DNA of 12,322 nucleotides, taken from NCBI GenBank assembly GCA_024277835.1, contig JAJRUK010000182.1, positions 1 through 12,322 of the forward strand, in the 5' to 3' direction. Origin of the DNA: Planctomycetota bacterium. GTDB taxonomy: Bacteria > Planctomycetota > Phycisphaerae > UBA1845. The translations under genes and the position numbers were made by a program. A model generated the notes under the pieces. That model was not told the origin of the DNA. It saw only the letters and a list, made by a program, of their open reading frames with translations, and did not search any database. Positions 1-7,119 of this stretch are shown piece after piece (positions within the stretch are counted from its first letter, which is position 1; each line of letters opens with the position of its first letter).

Positions 1-1188
1 GGTACAAGTGCGTCCCTTCTTCGGTTTGTTTACGTGAAGGAAGTGCAGGTTCTGCGTGCCGTTACGGAACGCGGTTTCATCCTCGACCTGAGCTTCTTCA
101 AAGGCCTCGACGTCATGACAGGAAAAGCAGATTGCGTAGATGTCCTCGGCAAACGGGGAGTAAAACGTCGTCGGAAACGCCTCCGTCAGTAGGCGCGCAT
201 GCTCACCGCCATGCGGCGTGTGACAAGCGGTGCATTCACCGTCTTGCACTGGCCCATGAAGATGCGTGTTGTTCTTGAGCTGCTCGCCGATACTCGCGAA
301 CACGCGCGAGCCGGACTTGATCTCTTTCCCGTGACAGGACAGGCAGGTCTTTACGTTCGTATCGCGCATCAGCGACGCATACTTCGAGGCGTGAGGGACG
401 TGGCAATTCGTGCAACCGTTACCGGTCGTCACCGCGGAATGCTTGTAGGTTGCCTCATCGACCTGGTCGGCGATGTCATCGTGGCAGTCGAGACAAAGCG
501 CCGGGGACGGTTGCGACAACATCATCTTGTGCTTGCCGCCGTGGGGAGAATGGCAGGCGGTGCAGGAATCTTCAACGGGGCTGTGCTTGCTGGTCGCGTC
601 AGCCAGGTCGTCTTCGACGTCGTCGTGACATTCAAAACAAAGATCGTTTCCGGCGGTCGTCAATAGAGCGCCGTGCTCGGACGCATGCGGTTGGTGGCAA
701 ACCGTACAGTCCCCCGCCGCGACCGGTCCGTGCAGAAACTCAAAATCATCGGTCACTTCTTCGTGGCATTCGTTACACAGATCGCCGACCGAGTCTGAAG
801 TCAACAGCGCAGCCGTGTCGGACGAGTGCGGATTGTGGCAGGTGATGCAATCGCCGCTTGCGACGGCCTCGTGAATGTGTTTGCCCTCGAACTCGTCATG
901 ACAATCAGTGCAAAGCTCGTTTCCCTGATAGGGGTACTTGAAGGCATGGATCGTTGGGTTTTCCTGCTCGTGGCATGTGTCGCAGGCGTCGCCTTCGAGC
1001 GGTGCGTGCAGTGTTTTCCGCTTCGTCAACCCGCCATGACAGGCCATGTCCGAGCAACTGCGATCCTTGAAGGCCTCGGGCGAAGGCGGCGCTGCCGGCG
1101 TCGATGAATCGTAGGCTATGGATACGAGCACGATCAAAACGAAACGCCACGCCCGCGACGATCGGATGGTGGTGCACTGCTGGTTCAT
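1..1188 (-). CDS. Multiheme c-type cytochrome with tandem doubled-CXXCH modules (3' end off window)
   Basis: Seen: reading the minus strand from ATG at 1188 gives 396 codons without a stop, running off the left edge. There are 12 CXXCH heme-attachment motifs (Cys 69, 93, 114, 138, 161, 184, 209, 232, 259, 282, 319, 354), one CX4CH (Cys45-His51), and a further Cys395 cut by the window edge. From residue 114 the motifs come in pairs about 23-24 residues apart, following the pattern CxxCHxPH...LL...LCxxCH, which is the doubled-CXXCH style. A short hydrophobic segment (about 16-26, FVLIVLVSIAY) after basic residues suggests Sec export. The start overlaps the stop of the upstream regulator (ATGA), and GAGGAG in the regulator's last codons is the likely ribosome site. 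Inference: an exported electron carrier with at least 13 hemes; redox partner unknown. Its heme content, frame and export signal are clear; its precise role is not. Confidence 0.93.
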   Translation of the reverse strand, partial: MNQQCTTIRSSRAWRFVLIVLVSIAYDSSTPAAPPSPEAFKDRSCSDMACHGGLTKRKTLHAPLEGDACDTCHEQENPTIHAFKYPYQGNELCTDCHDEFEGKHIHEAVASGDCITCHNPHSSDTAALLTSDSVGDLCNECHEEVTDDFEFLHGPVAAGDCTVCHQPHASEHGALLTTAGNDLCFECHDDVEDDLADATSKHSPVEDSCTACHSPHGGKHKMMLSQPSPALCLDCHDDIADQVDEATYKHSAVTTGNGCTNCHVPHASKYASLMRDTNVKTCLSCHGKEIKSGSRVFASIGEQLKNNTHLHGPVQDGECTACHTPHGGEHARLLTEAFPTTFYSPFAEDIYAICFSCHDVEAFEEAQVEDETAFRNGTQNLHFLHVNKPKKGRTCT

Positions 1189-2540
1189 ACTTCCGCGCGC
1201 TCCTCATACGAAGAGGGTCTATTGGGGGTACTCGCTCGGTTTGTTTTCAGGTCGTCCAGCTTTCGGTAGAGACTGGACAATCCGATTCCGAGGACTCGGG
1301 CAGCTTCGTGCTTCCGATTGCCGACGGAGGCAAGGACTGCGGAAATATGCTGACGCTCAAACGCGCGGGTCGCTGTGCGGAGATCCGTGGTGACGGTCGG
1401 CGTATAGTGATCGCCACTTTGCGCGAGATCGAGCATGTCCGCCGTGATGTCTCCGCCATTCGCAAGCAACATCGCTCGCCTGATGATCGCTTCAAGCTCC
1501 CGGACGTTGCCAGGCCACGAGTAGCCTCTCAGAGAGTTGATCGCGTTGCCCGCGAGCTGAGGACATCGCCCGTGAACCTCGCCGCTGACCCGCTCCAACA
1601 GGTAAACGACAAGTGGCTGGATGTCTTCGACGCGGTCGCGCAGTGGTGGCACCCTTAGAAGTGTCGTCTGGAGACAATTTAACAAGTCCGGATTAAAAAC
1701 TCCCTCGCCAACGCGCCTCGCTAGGTCGGCGCGGGTTGCTGCAATCACCCGCGTGCGTTCGGAGTCCGCTTTCTCTTGGCTGCAATCGCCGCCCTCGATG
1801 GCACGAAGCAATTCCGCCTGGTTTTCGAGTGAAACGTCGCTGATCTCGCCGAAAAACAACGTGCCACCGGCAGCCTCTTCAATGAACAGAGATCGACCGT
1901 TTTCACTGGGCGGAAGAAACGCTTGGTATCGTCCGCCACTCGCCACAACAAAGGGTCGATCGAAACTGTCGCCTGCGTGGTGTATCGAGCGTGCGATGTC
2001 TTCCTTTCGGGTTCCGCGTTCACCCGAGATGAGGACATGCTCTCTCGATTGGCCAAGTTCGTCGATTCGGTTTGTTACATAGCGTACCGCTGCAGATGTT
2101 CCGATCGTGGCGATCGGTTCAAAGCGGTATTTGACCATTTCGCGCAGCGCCTTGTTTTCCTTCGCAAGCACCGCACCGGCCAGCGCGCGTTCGGTTCGGA
2201 AGGCGAGGTCATCGGGATTGATCGGTTTACATATGAAATCGCGAGCACCCTTCTTCATGGATTCGACGGCGCTTTCGATCTCATCGCGATCGGCGATGAC
2301 GATGACCGCAACGTGTGGTGCCATATCAACGACTTGGTCGATCAAGTTCATTCCGCCTTGGCCTGGCATTCGTAGATCGGTGATCAGCACACTTGCCGAT
2401 GGGTCTTGAAGCGCCTGAAGTGCTTCGACCCCGTCGGTGCAAACAATCGCGTCGAAGTCTCGGTCAACGAGAAGACTCCGCGCGAAATCCTCGTGCCCCC
2501 CCGTTTCTTCCGTCGCGAGCACGACCATCGCCTTTCTCAT
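1185..2540 (-). CDS. NtrC-family response regulator with degenerate AAA+ domain
   Basis: Seen: 451 residues with a receiver domain (about 1-120), an AAA+ sigma-54-activator-like domain (about 143-365) and a C-terminal Fis-type helix-turn-helix (about 390-432). The receiver keeps phospho-acceptor Asp55 and Lys105, but has Glu11-Glu12 where an acidic Asp pair is usual and Ile82 at the switch Thr. The AAA+ fold is recognisable from GGTLF, sensor I (VIAAT), PPLRDR and WPGNVREL. The catalytic motifs are not intact: Walker A reads GERGTRKE (family GESGTGKE), Walker B has Gly231-Glu232 instead of Asp-Glu, the arginine fingers are Asn283 and Cys289, and the ELFGH...GAFTGA loop is missing. Known: GAFTGA contacts sigma-54, and some relatives lacking it (TyrR, HupR, Rhodobacter capsulatus NtrC) work with sigma-70. 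Inference: a DNA-binding regulator of the coupled cytochrome that is probably not an ATP-driven sigma-54 activator. An AAGGA site at 2548-2552, 7 bases upstream, supports the start. No sensor kinase is in the window. Confidence 0.93.
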   Translation of the reverse strand: MRKAMVVLATEETGGHEDFARSLLVDRDFDAIVCTDGVEALQALQDPSASVLITDLRMPGQGGMNLIDQVVDMAPHVAVIVIADRDEIESAVESMKKGARDFICKPINPDDLAFRTERALAGAVLAKENKALREMVKYRFEPIATIGTSAAVRYVTNRIDELGQSREHVLISGERGTRKEDIARSIHHAGDSFDRPFVVASGGRYQAFLPPSENGRSLFIEEAAGGTLFFGEISDVSLENQAELLRAIEGGDCSQEKADSERTRVIAATRADLARRVGEGVFNPDLLNCLQTTLLRVPPLRDRVEDIQPLVVYLLERVSGEVHGRCPQLAGNAINSLRGYSWPGNVRELEAIIRRAMLLANGGDITADMLDLAQSGDHYTPTVTTDLRTATRAFERQHISAVLASVGNRKHEAARVLGIGLSSLYRKLDDLKTNRASTPNRPSSYEERAEV

Positions 2541-2845
2541 AACGCCATCCTTGCAGCCCCCGCCAGGGAACGCCCGTTATCACACGGCACGCGCTGTACA
2601 GTTTCGGGAAATTCCAGGCACGATGAGCCTCGTCCAGCACCCTCGATGAAAGCGTGCTGCGGGAAGCGGTCCACGACTGGTCACCCGGCAGGTCGCGTGC
2701 GATTTTCTCTAGGGCACATCGCGTGCCGCGTCCTCAACGGGCAATTATGACCCCGATGTGAGGCGGTGTTTTGTGAACGGAACGCGAATTGCTGGGCTGA
2801 GAGTGGCGGAGACTGGCACCCGCCGATTTTGATGAGAGGATCATT
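2541..2845. promoter_or_regulatory. Divergent intergenic region between regulator and small lipoprotein
   Basis: This 305-base region must hold promoters for the leftward regulator-cytochrome pair and probably for the rightward lipoprotein. I see no convincing -35/-10 pair on either strand. The pentamer GGCAC occurs at 2586-2590, 2617-2621, 2713-2717 and 2815-2819. Its complement GTGCC at 2723-2727 forms a small dyad with the third copy (GGCAC-ATCGC-GTGCC), a possible operator. AAGGA at 2548-2552 is the ribosome site of the regulator and GAGAGGA at 2834-2840 that of the lipoprotein. Confidence 0.4.
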
Positions 2846-3040
2846 GTGAAAGGACGACAGAAATTTCGTGGGATGCGCGCGTTGATGTTGGGCTTGGTCT
2901 TAACGCTGCCGCTTTGTATGGGCGGATGCCCCGAGTTCCGAAACGAATCGGTTGACGCCATCGAGACAGCCTCACGAGGTCTCATCGACGCCGCGCTGAA
3001 TCTCTTCTTTGAACAGCTCCGCACTGACCGCACTTCTTAG
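2846..3040 (+). CDS. Small putative lipoprotein, function unknown
   Basis: Seen: 64 codons from GTG at 2846 to TAG at 3038-3040. GAGAGGA at 2834-2840, 5 bases upstream, makes the GTG a good start; an internal ATG at codon 10 is the alternative. The protein has a basic N-terminus, a hydrophobic stretch (about residues 12-25) and a lipobox-like MGGC ending at Cys28. About 36 mature residues follow with a likely amphipathic helix (ESVDAIETASRGLIDAALN). Inference: a small lipid-anchored envelope protein. I do not recognise a named family, though short proteins of this style are familiar from planctomycete-like genomes. It is followed immediately by a hairpin, which suggests a single-gene transcript. 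It points away from the regulator, so the two may share control, but nothing proves that. Confidence 0.6.
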   Translation: MKGRQKFRGMRALMLGLVLTLPLCMGGCPEFRNESVDAIETASRGLIDAALNLFFEQLRTDRTS

Positions 3041-3068
3041 AATCCGGCAGCGACTGCACTGCGGATTC
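3040..3068 (+). terminator. Hairpin directly after the small lipoprotein gene
   Basis: The left arm GAATCCGGCAG (3040-3050) pairs with the right arm CTGCGGATTC (3059-3068), giving ten base pairs with one bulged G around an 8-base loop. It begins on the last base of the TAG stop. No T-run follows, so it is not a canonical intrinsic terminator; it could be a hairpin-only terminator or an mRNA 3'-end stabiliser. Confidence 0.5.
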
Positions 3069-3384
3069 CATCGAGCGCTCACGGGCGTAGGGACACGATT
3101 CCGGTCGCGCGCTGCATCAGAAGGAGCATGGGATCGTCGTGCTCTCATGCCCTACCATCCTATCGCAATCACAAGATTTTCTATGACCGCCCAGGCGACA
3201 CGGCGAGGTTCGCCCCGGCTGCGCGGTCGAATCACGCGCATCGTTTTGGCATGGAAAATGCTCCTCAAGTAACTGTCGAGGCAGGGGTCGGGTCGTACGA
3301 ACCCGCCTTTGCATCCTGCGCTGGCGGCTATGCTCGTGCAGGATATCGGGCCTGAGCCGGAATCGCCTATTGGGAGCCTGAACC
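3069..3384. other. Intergenic region upstream of resB, no gene recognised
   Basis: About 316 bases precede the resB-ccsA pair. Open frames here on both strands are rich in rare-looking residue runs and have no ribosome site or family signature, so I treat them as chance. The region should contain the resB promoter; a weak TTGCAT / TATGCT pair near 3310-3335 has only a 14-base spacer and is not convincing. An inverted repeat (ATCCTGC at 3313-3319, GCAGGAT at 3338-3344) lies in the likely 5' leader. GGGAG at 3372-3376 is the resB ribosome site. Confidence 0.4.
3313..3344 (+). repeat. Inverted repeat in the resB leader
   Basis: ATCCTGC (3313-3319) and GCAGGAT (3338-3344) are perfect 7-base complements with an 18-base loop, ending 40 bases before the resB ATG. 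It could be a leader hairpin or an operator; no known family motif is recognised. Confidence 0.3.
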
Positions 3385-3870
3385 ATGCAGACAGCGACAA
3401 AACCCTTCCTGCGTCCGATTCTCCACTCGGTAGGTTCCCTTTGGTTTGGGGCGGTGCTTCTCATCGTGGTCCTGCTCGCGATGGCCTGCGGTACGATTTT
3501 TGAGTCACAGCAAGGCACTGAGCAGGCGCTCTGGGTGTTCTATCGAGCGTGGTGGTTCAAAGCTCTTCTGGGTCTACTCGCGCTTAACATTCTCGCATCT
3601 ATCCTGGTTCGATACCCGTTTTCACTCGCGAAGGCGGGGTTCTTGCTTACGCACGGGTCGATCCTGTTGCTCCTGGGTGGTGCGGTGATTACGCAGTTCT
3701 GGGGCATCGATGGTCAGCTTGGATTTGCGGAAGGCGAAACGATCAGCACGTTCGCCGTCGGGGAAAATGTTGTCGAAATAACCAACACTCGTACGGGCGA
3801 GAAGAAGTCGATCGATTTGCGTTCCGCGCTGGGGTCGGGTTTCAGCTCGGTTGACGACATTGACGCTTAA
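3385..3870 (+). CDS. resB: ResB-like cytochrome c biogenesis protein, N-terminal part (ends at in-frame TAA)
   Basis: Seen: 161 codons from ATG at 3385 (GGGAG at 3372-3376, 8 bases upstream) to TAA at 3868-3870. There are three predicted membrane segments (about 16-35, 57-75, 83-105). The third carries LLTHGS with His90, and IDGQLGFAEGE follows. This matches the N-terminal membrane unit of ResB/Ccs1, the System II partner of CcsA that handles heme and apocytochrome at the outer face of the inner membrane. Known: ResB-type proteins have a conserved membrane His in this region (TM-His1, H77, in Helicobacter hepaticus CcsBA); equating His90 with it is inference. The reading frame continues past the TAA for another 482 sense codons of clear ResB sequence, so this is the first part of a broken or read-through gene rather than a complete short protein. 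Confidence 0.85.
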   Translation: MQTATKPFLRPILHSVGSLWFGAVLLIVVLLAMACGTIFESQQGTEQALWVFYRAWWFKALLGLLALNILASILVRYPFSLAKAGFLLTHGSILLLLGGAVITQFWGIDGQLGFAEGETISTFAVGENVVEITNTRTGEKKSIDLRSALGSGFSSVDDIDA

Positions 3871-5319
3871 TCACCTACGTTCGGCGATCTAACGTTCAGC
3901 GCCAGTCGCTTTTTCCCGGACACCGACTACCAGGAACTCATCGAAGAGGGTGACGCGGGCGATCCGCGCACGATCCCTGCGATCCGGGTGGGGTTTGGTG
4001 ATGAGGGTGCTTATGAGCCTTCGTGGTTAATGCTCGGGCGCCCGAAACGCGTTGGCGTTGCGACGGGACTCTACCGGATGATCGGCGACGAGGAGCTTAC
4101 GCGACTCATCGCGAGCGAATCGCCGGATCGCGGTCCGACGCTTGGGATGGTCGAGATTGACTATGCAGGCGATACGTTTGAAATCGACGTGGCAAAAGCC
4201 ATGAAAACACCGCTCCGGGTCAGCGACACCAACGCCTTCGTTGAGGTGTTGCGATACATTCCCCACGCCAACGTCGAGCCAGGCGGCGAGGTCGTAAGCG
4301 TCTCGCCCGATCCAATCAATCCAGCGGTCGAAGTCGTGGTCTCGATTGGCGAAAAGACCCACACGCAGATTGCATTCGCGCGGTTCCCCGGATTTAAGTC
4401 GCAGCATGGCGGCGGTGACGACGCGGACTTCGACGTTCGCTATGTGCTGCCAAAAACGCTCGAACCGCGCGCCCCGATCGAAGTATTCCGAAATGGCGAT
4501 GGCAAGTTGTTCGTTCGATTCGCGTGGCAAGGGACAAGCCCGGTCACGCAACGGGTTGTCGTCGGCGAACCCATTGAAACACCATGGCCAGGGAAAACGC
4601 TGGTCGTTCAGGATGTTTTGGAGCACGCCCGCGTCGAGAAACAGCTCGCCGAAGTGTCGCCCGTTCGAGATAACCGCATCCCAGCGATTCGTATCGTCGC
4701 GAGCGGACCTTCCGGCGAAAAATCGACATGGGTTCGCCGCCGGATGCCGTCCGAGATGAAAATTGATGGCACACCGTTCCGCCTGTCGTTTGGCGATCGG
4801 ATCGTCCCGCTGGCGTTCAAGGTAACGCTCGACCGGTTTCGCGTCCGCTACTATCCCGGCACCCGTCGTCCGCGATCGTTTGAAAGTCAGATTACGTTCA
4901 CAGACCCATCGTCAGGTCTTTCGCAGGCTCGGATCATCAGCATGAATCATCCGACCTCGTTCGGCGGATACACGCTCTATCAATCGAGCTACGCGATGAA
5001 TCCGGGCGAACCCGCGATCAGTTATTTGAGCATCGCACGCGATCCTGGCGTGCCCTTCGTCTTCGCGGGGTACATCGGGACGATGATCGGAATGTTGCTC
5101 GTTCTCATCACACGTGCAAAGCAACAGAAACAGCGTTCGGCCAATCGCCTCGCAGTCGCCGGCGATCATCAAGCGCAACACAGCGCGACGAGGTCACCAC
5201 GGTCACAGAGAGAGTCCGTGTTGGTCAGCCCCGGACAAGGGGTGTACCAAAAAGGAGTAACCGGAAATGGCAACGGTGAAATTAATTTGCTTGGTCGCGC
5301 CGCTCCTTGTCAGCGCTAG
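3871..5319 (+). CDS. resB: ResB-like protein, C-terminal part (same frame, after TAA)
   Basis: Seen: the frame of the upstream fragment resumes directly after TAA as SPTFGDLTFSASRFFP and stays open to TAG at 5317-5319. The first possible start in this part is GTG at 3988, with no Shine-Dalgarno sequence, so independent translation is doubtful. The sequence is a long periplasmic domain ending in the ResB C-terminal signature (SMNHPTSFGGYTLYQSSY, then SIARDPGVPFVFAGYIGT) and the last membrane helix. A hydrophilic tail of about 70 residues follows. Its last 53 bases overlap ccsA, whose ribosome site lies within this frame. Together the two parts make a 645-codon ResB of normal architecture. The gene is disrupted by one codon only; pseudogene, assembly error, suppression and recoding are all possible. 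Family assignment is confident, expression of this part is not. Confidence 0.82.
   Translation, partial: SPTFGDLTFSASRFFPDTDYQELIEEGDAGDPRTIPAIRVGFGDEGAYEPSWLMLGRPKRVGVATGLYRMIGDEELTRLIASESPDRGPTLGMVEIDYAGDTFEIDVAKAMKTPLRVSDTNAFVEVLRYIPHANVEPGGEVVSVSPDPINPAVEVVVSIGEKTHTQIAFARFPGFKSQHGGGDDADFDVRYVLPKTLEPRAPIEVFRNGDGKLFVRFAWQGTSPVTQRVVVGEPIETPWPGKTLVVQDVLEHARVEKQLAEVSPVRDNRIPAIRIVASGPSGEKSTWVRRRMPSEMKIDGTPFRLSFGDRIVPLAFKVTLDRFRVRYYPGTRRPRSFESQITFTDPSSGLSQARIISMNHPTSFGGYTLYQSSYAMNPGEPAISYLSIARDPGVPFVFAGYIGTMIGMLLVLITRAKQQKQRSANRLAVAGDHQAQHSATRSPRSQRESVLVSPGQGVYQKGVTGNGNGEINLLGRAAPCQR
5252..5257 (+). promoter_or_regulatory. Ribosome binding site of ccsA inside the resB frame
   Basis: AAGGAG lies 9 bases before the ccsA ATG at 5267 and inside the last codons of resB. 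It fixes the ccsA start and implies co-transcription, perhaps with translational coupling to whatever reads resB to its end. Confidence 0.8.
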
Positions 5320-7078
5320 CGACCTTCCCCCGATCCCGGCAGGGTTGGACACATCCGTCGTCCGTGCGATTCCGATGCAGGACGACGGTCGCTGGCCACC
5401 GTTGGACACGGTGGCAAGAACCCTTGTCTGGTCTGTCACGGGCGACGAAACGTTCGCCGGGTATGATCCGGTCGCGCTGACACTCGCGTGGAGCTTTGAC
5501 TCGGCTGCGTGGCGGAATGCGCCGCTCATTCGCATCGCCAATGCTGAATTGCGACACGAGCTACAGCTTCCCGCAGACAAGACCGCGTTTTCGTTTCTTG
5601 AGTTGACAAGTCATCGCCCCCTTCATGCGCTTGTAGATGAACTGCGCTCTGCTCCCAAGGGCGGCAAGCCCAATCCGCTGGAAAAAAAAGTCGCGGACAT
5701 TCATGAAAAGCTGTTGACGTTGCAGTCTGTCTTCAGCGGTCGTGCGCTGCACATGATCCCCGACCCCACCGATCCGGTCGGCGCGTGGACCCCCATCTCT
5801 GCTGCCCCCCATGGGCCTGAGTATGGCAAGGTTCGCGATGCCTGGGACGCGATGGCAGCCGCTTATACCGCCGGCGATACCAAAGCGTTTGCAACGGCGT
5901 CGGCGCGATTGGCTTCTGATCTCAAGTCGTTGCCAACTGCCTATCGCCCCGCTAGTAAGTTATTGGCGACAGAGATTCATTATAACACGCTGAATCCGTT
6001 TCGTAGCGGATGGGAGCTGATGCTCATCGCCACGATCTTCTCGCTCGCGTCGTTGCTAACGCATAAGCGTTGGCTGGACATTCTTTCGATCGTGGGGATG
6101 GTCGCCGGGTTCCTGGCGGTCAGTTACGGGTTGTGGCTTCGATGGCAGATCGCCGGGAGGATCCCGGCATCCAATATGTTCGAGTCCCTACTGTTTCTCA
6201 GTTGGGGTATGGGCGCGTTTGCGGTCGTGGGGATGTTTCTGATTCGTCATCGAGTGGTCCCGCTGACCGCGTCGGCGATGGGTGCGGTCGCGCTGATGCT
6301 CGCGGACCTGTTGCCGATGAACCACTTCATTCGACCGATTCCGCCGGTGCTTGCGGACACCGTTTGGATGTCGATTCATGTCCCGGTCATTATGGTATCG
6401 TACTCCGTCTTGGCGCTGGGCGTCTTAATCGCACACGCACAACTATTCACGATGGCCGCGTTCCCTCGCAAACATTCCGTGCATGCCTCGCTCGATCAAT
6501 GGCATACCTGGTACATCCACGTTGGGTCGTTTCTCTTGTTCGCCGGTATCGCGACCGGCAGCATGTGGGCGGCGTCCTCGTGGGGTCGATACTGGGGTTG
6601 GGATCCGAAGGAAGTGTGGTCTCTAGTTGCGCTTCTGGGATACCTCGCCATCTTGCACGTTCGGATCAATACAGAAGCGATACCGCGCTGGGCCTATGCA
6701 ATCGGCGCACTCCTCGCTGTCGCGACATTCGCGTTGATTGTCCTGAATTTCGCACCGTATAGCTCAGCCAAGCTCTTCGCACTGATCGCCGTCTTCGTTG
6801 CGGGAGGACTGTTCGTGGTCGTTCACGGCCAGTTCGCCACTGCACTCAAGAGCGTGCTCGCGTTCTGGTTAATCATCATGACGTATGTCGGCGTGAACTA
6901 CGTACTGGGAACCGGTTTGCACAGCTACGGTTTTGGAACCGGTGCGGTTGCGAAGCACATGTTCCAGGCGGGTGGGACCGACTTGCTGCTGGTCCTGCTC
7001 TGCACGATCGTTTACGTTTGGCGGCGACAGGCGTCCGATCCAGCTCCAACCGATCGCTCCCTGGTCGTACTCAACTAA
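5267..7078 (+). CDS. ccsA: Cytochrome c assembly protein CcsA/ResC with large N-terminal periplasmic domain
   Basis: Role: with ResB it exports heme and ligates it to CXXCH motifs of apocytochromes at the outer face of the inner membrane (System II). Seen: 603 residues with a signal-like N-terminus (to about Ala17) and a periplasmic region of about 230 residues containing QDDGRWPPLDTVAR. A polytopic membrane part follows (about 248 onward) with NMFESLLFLSWG, and the heme-handling WWD motif WAASSWGRYWGWDPKEVW at 434-451. Conserved-type histidines are His371 (SIHVP), His464 (LHVR) and His552 (GLHSYGFG). This is longer than minimal CcsA because of the N-terminal domain. An oddity: LHVR and GLHSY are 88 residues apart with additional hydrophobic stretches between them. 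The start is fixed by AAGGAG 9 bases upstream. It overlaps the end of resB by 53 bases, so the two form an operon. Confidence 0.95.
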   Translation: MATVKLICLVAPLLVSASDLPPIPAGLDTSVVRAIPMQDDGRWPPLDTVARTLVWSVTGDETFAGYDPVALTLAWSFDSAAWRNAPLIRIANAELRHELQLPADKTAFSFLELTSHRPLHALVDELRSAPKGGKPNPLEKKVADIHEKLLTLQSVFSGRALHMIPDPTDPVGAWTPISAAPHGPEYGKVRDAWDAMAAAYTAGDTKAFATASARLASDLKSLPTAYRPASKLLATEIHYNTLNPFRSGWELMLIATIFSLASLLTHKRWLDILSIVGMVAGFLAVSYGLWLRWQIAGRIPASNMFESLLFLSWGMGAFAVVGMFLIRHRVVPLTASAMGAVALMLADLLPMNHFIRPIPPVLADTVWMSIHVPVIMVSYSVLALGVLIAHAQLFTMAAFPRKHSVHASLDQWHTWYIHVGSFLLFAGIATGSMWAASSWGRYWGWDPKEVWSLVALLGYLAILHVRINTEAIPRWAYAIGALLAVATFALIVLNFAPYSSAKLFALIAVFVAGGLFVVVHGQFATALKSVLAFWLIIMTYVGVNYVLGTGLHSYGFGTGAVAKHMFQAGGTDLLLVLLCTIVYVWRRQASDPAPTDRSLVVLN

Positions 7079-7119
7079 AGGAACGCTCGCTCAAGTGGTG
7101 CGTGCAACCCCCTTCAATC

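Noticed and set aside
199..666. Plus-strand open frame of 155 codons
   Set aside because: It lies antisense to a frame with regularly spaced CXXCH motifs and has no ribosome site or family signature.
1104..1658. Plus-strand open frame of 184 codons
   Set aside because: It is antisense to the regulator's HTH and AAA+ domains, which are clearly coding.
2814..2829. TGGCAC as a possible sigma-54 promoter before the small lipoprotein
   Set aside because: The -12 half is absent: the bases where TTGC should be are GATT.
3117..3518. Minus-strand open frame across the resB start
   Set aside because: It overlaps the ribosome site and first membrane helix of resB; its composition looks like chance translation.
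4027..4626. Minus-strand open frame of 199 codons inside resB
   Set aside because: It is antisense to clear ResB sequence with no recognisable protein features.
6070..6762. Plus-strand frame of 230 codons inside ccsA
   Set aside because: It is an out-of-frame shadow of the CcsA membrane core and WWD motif.
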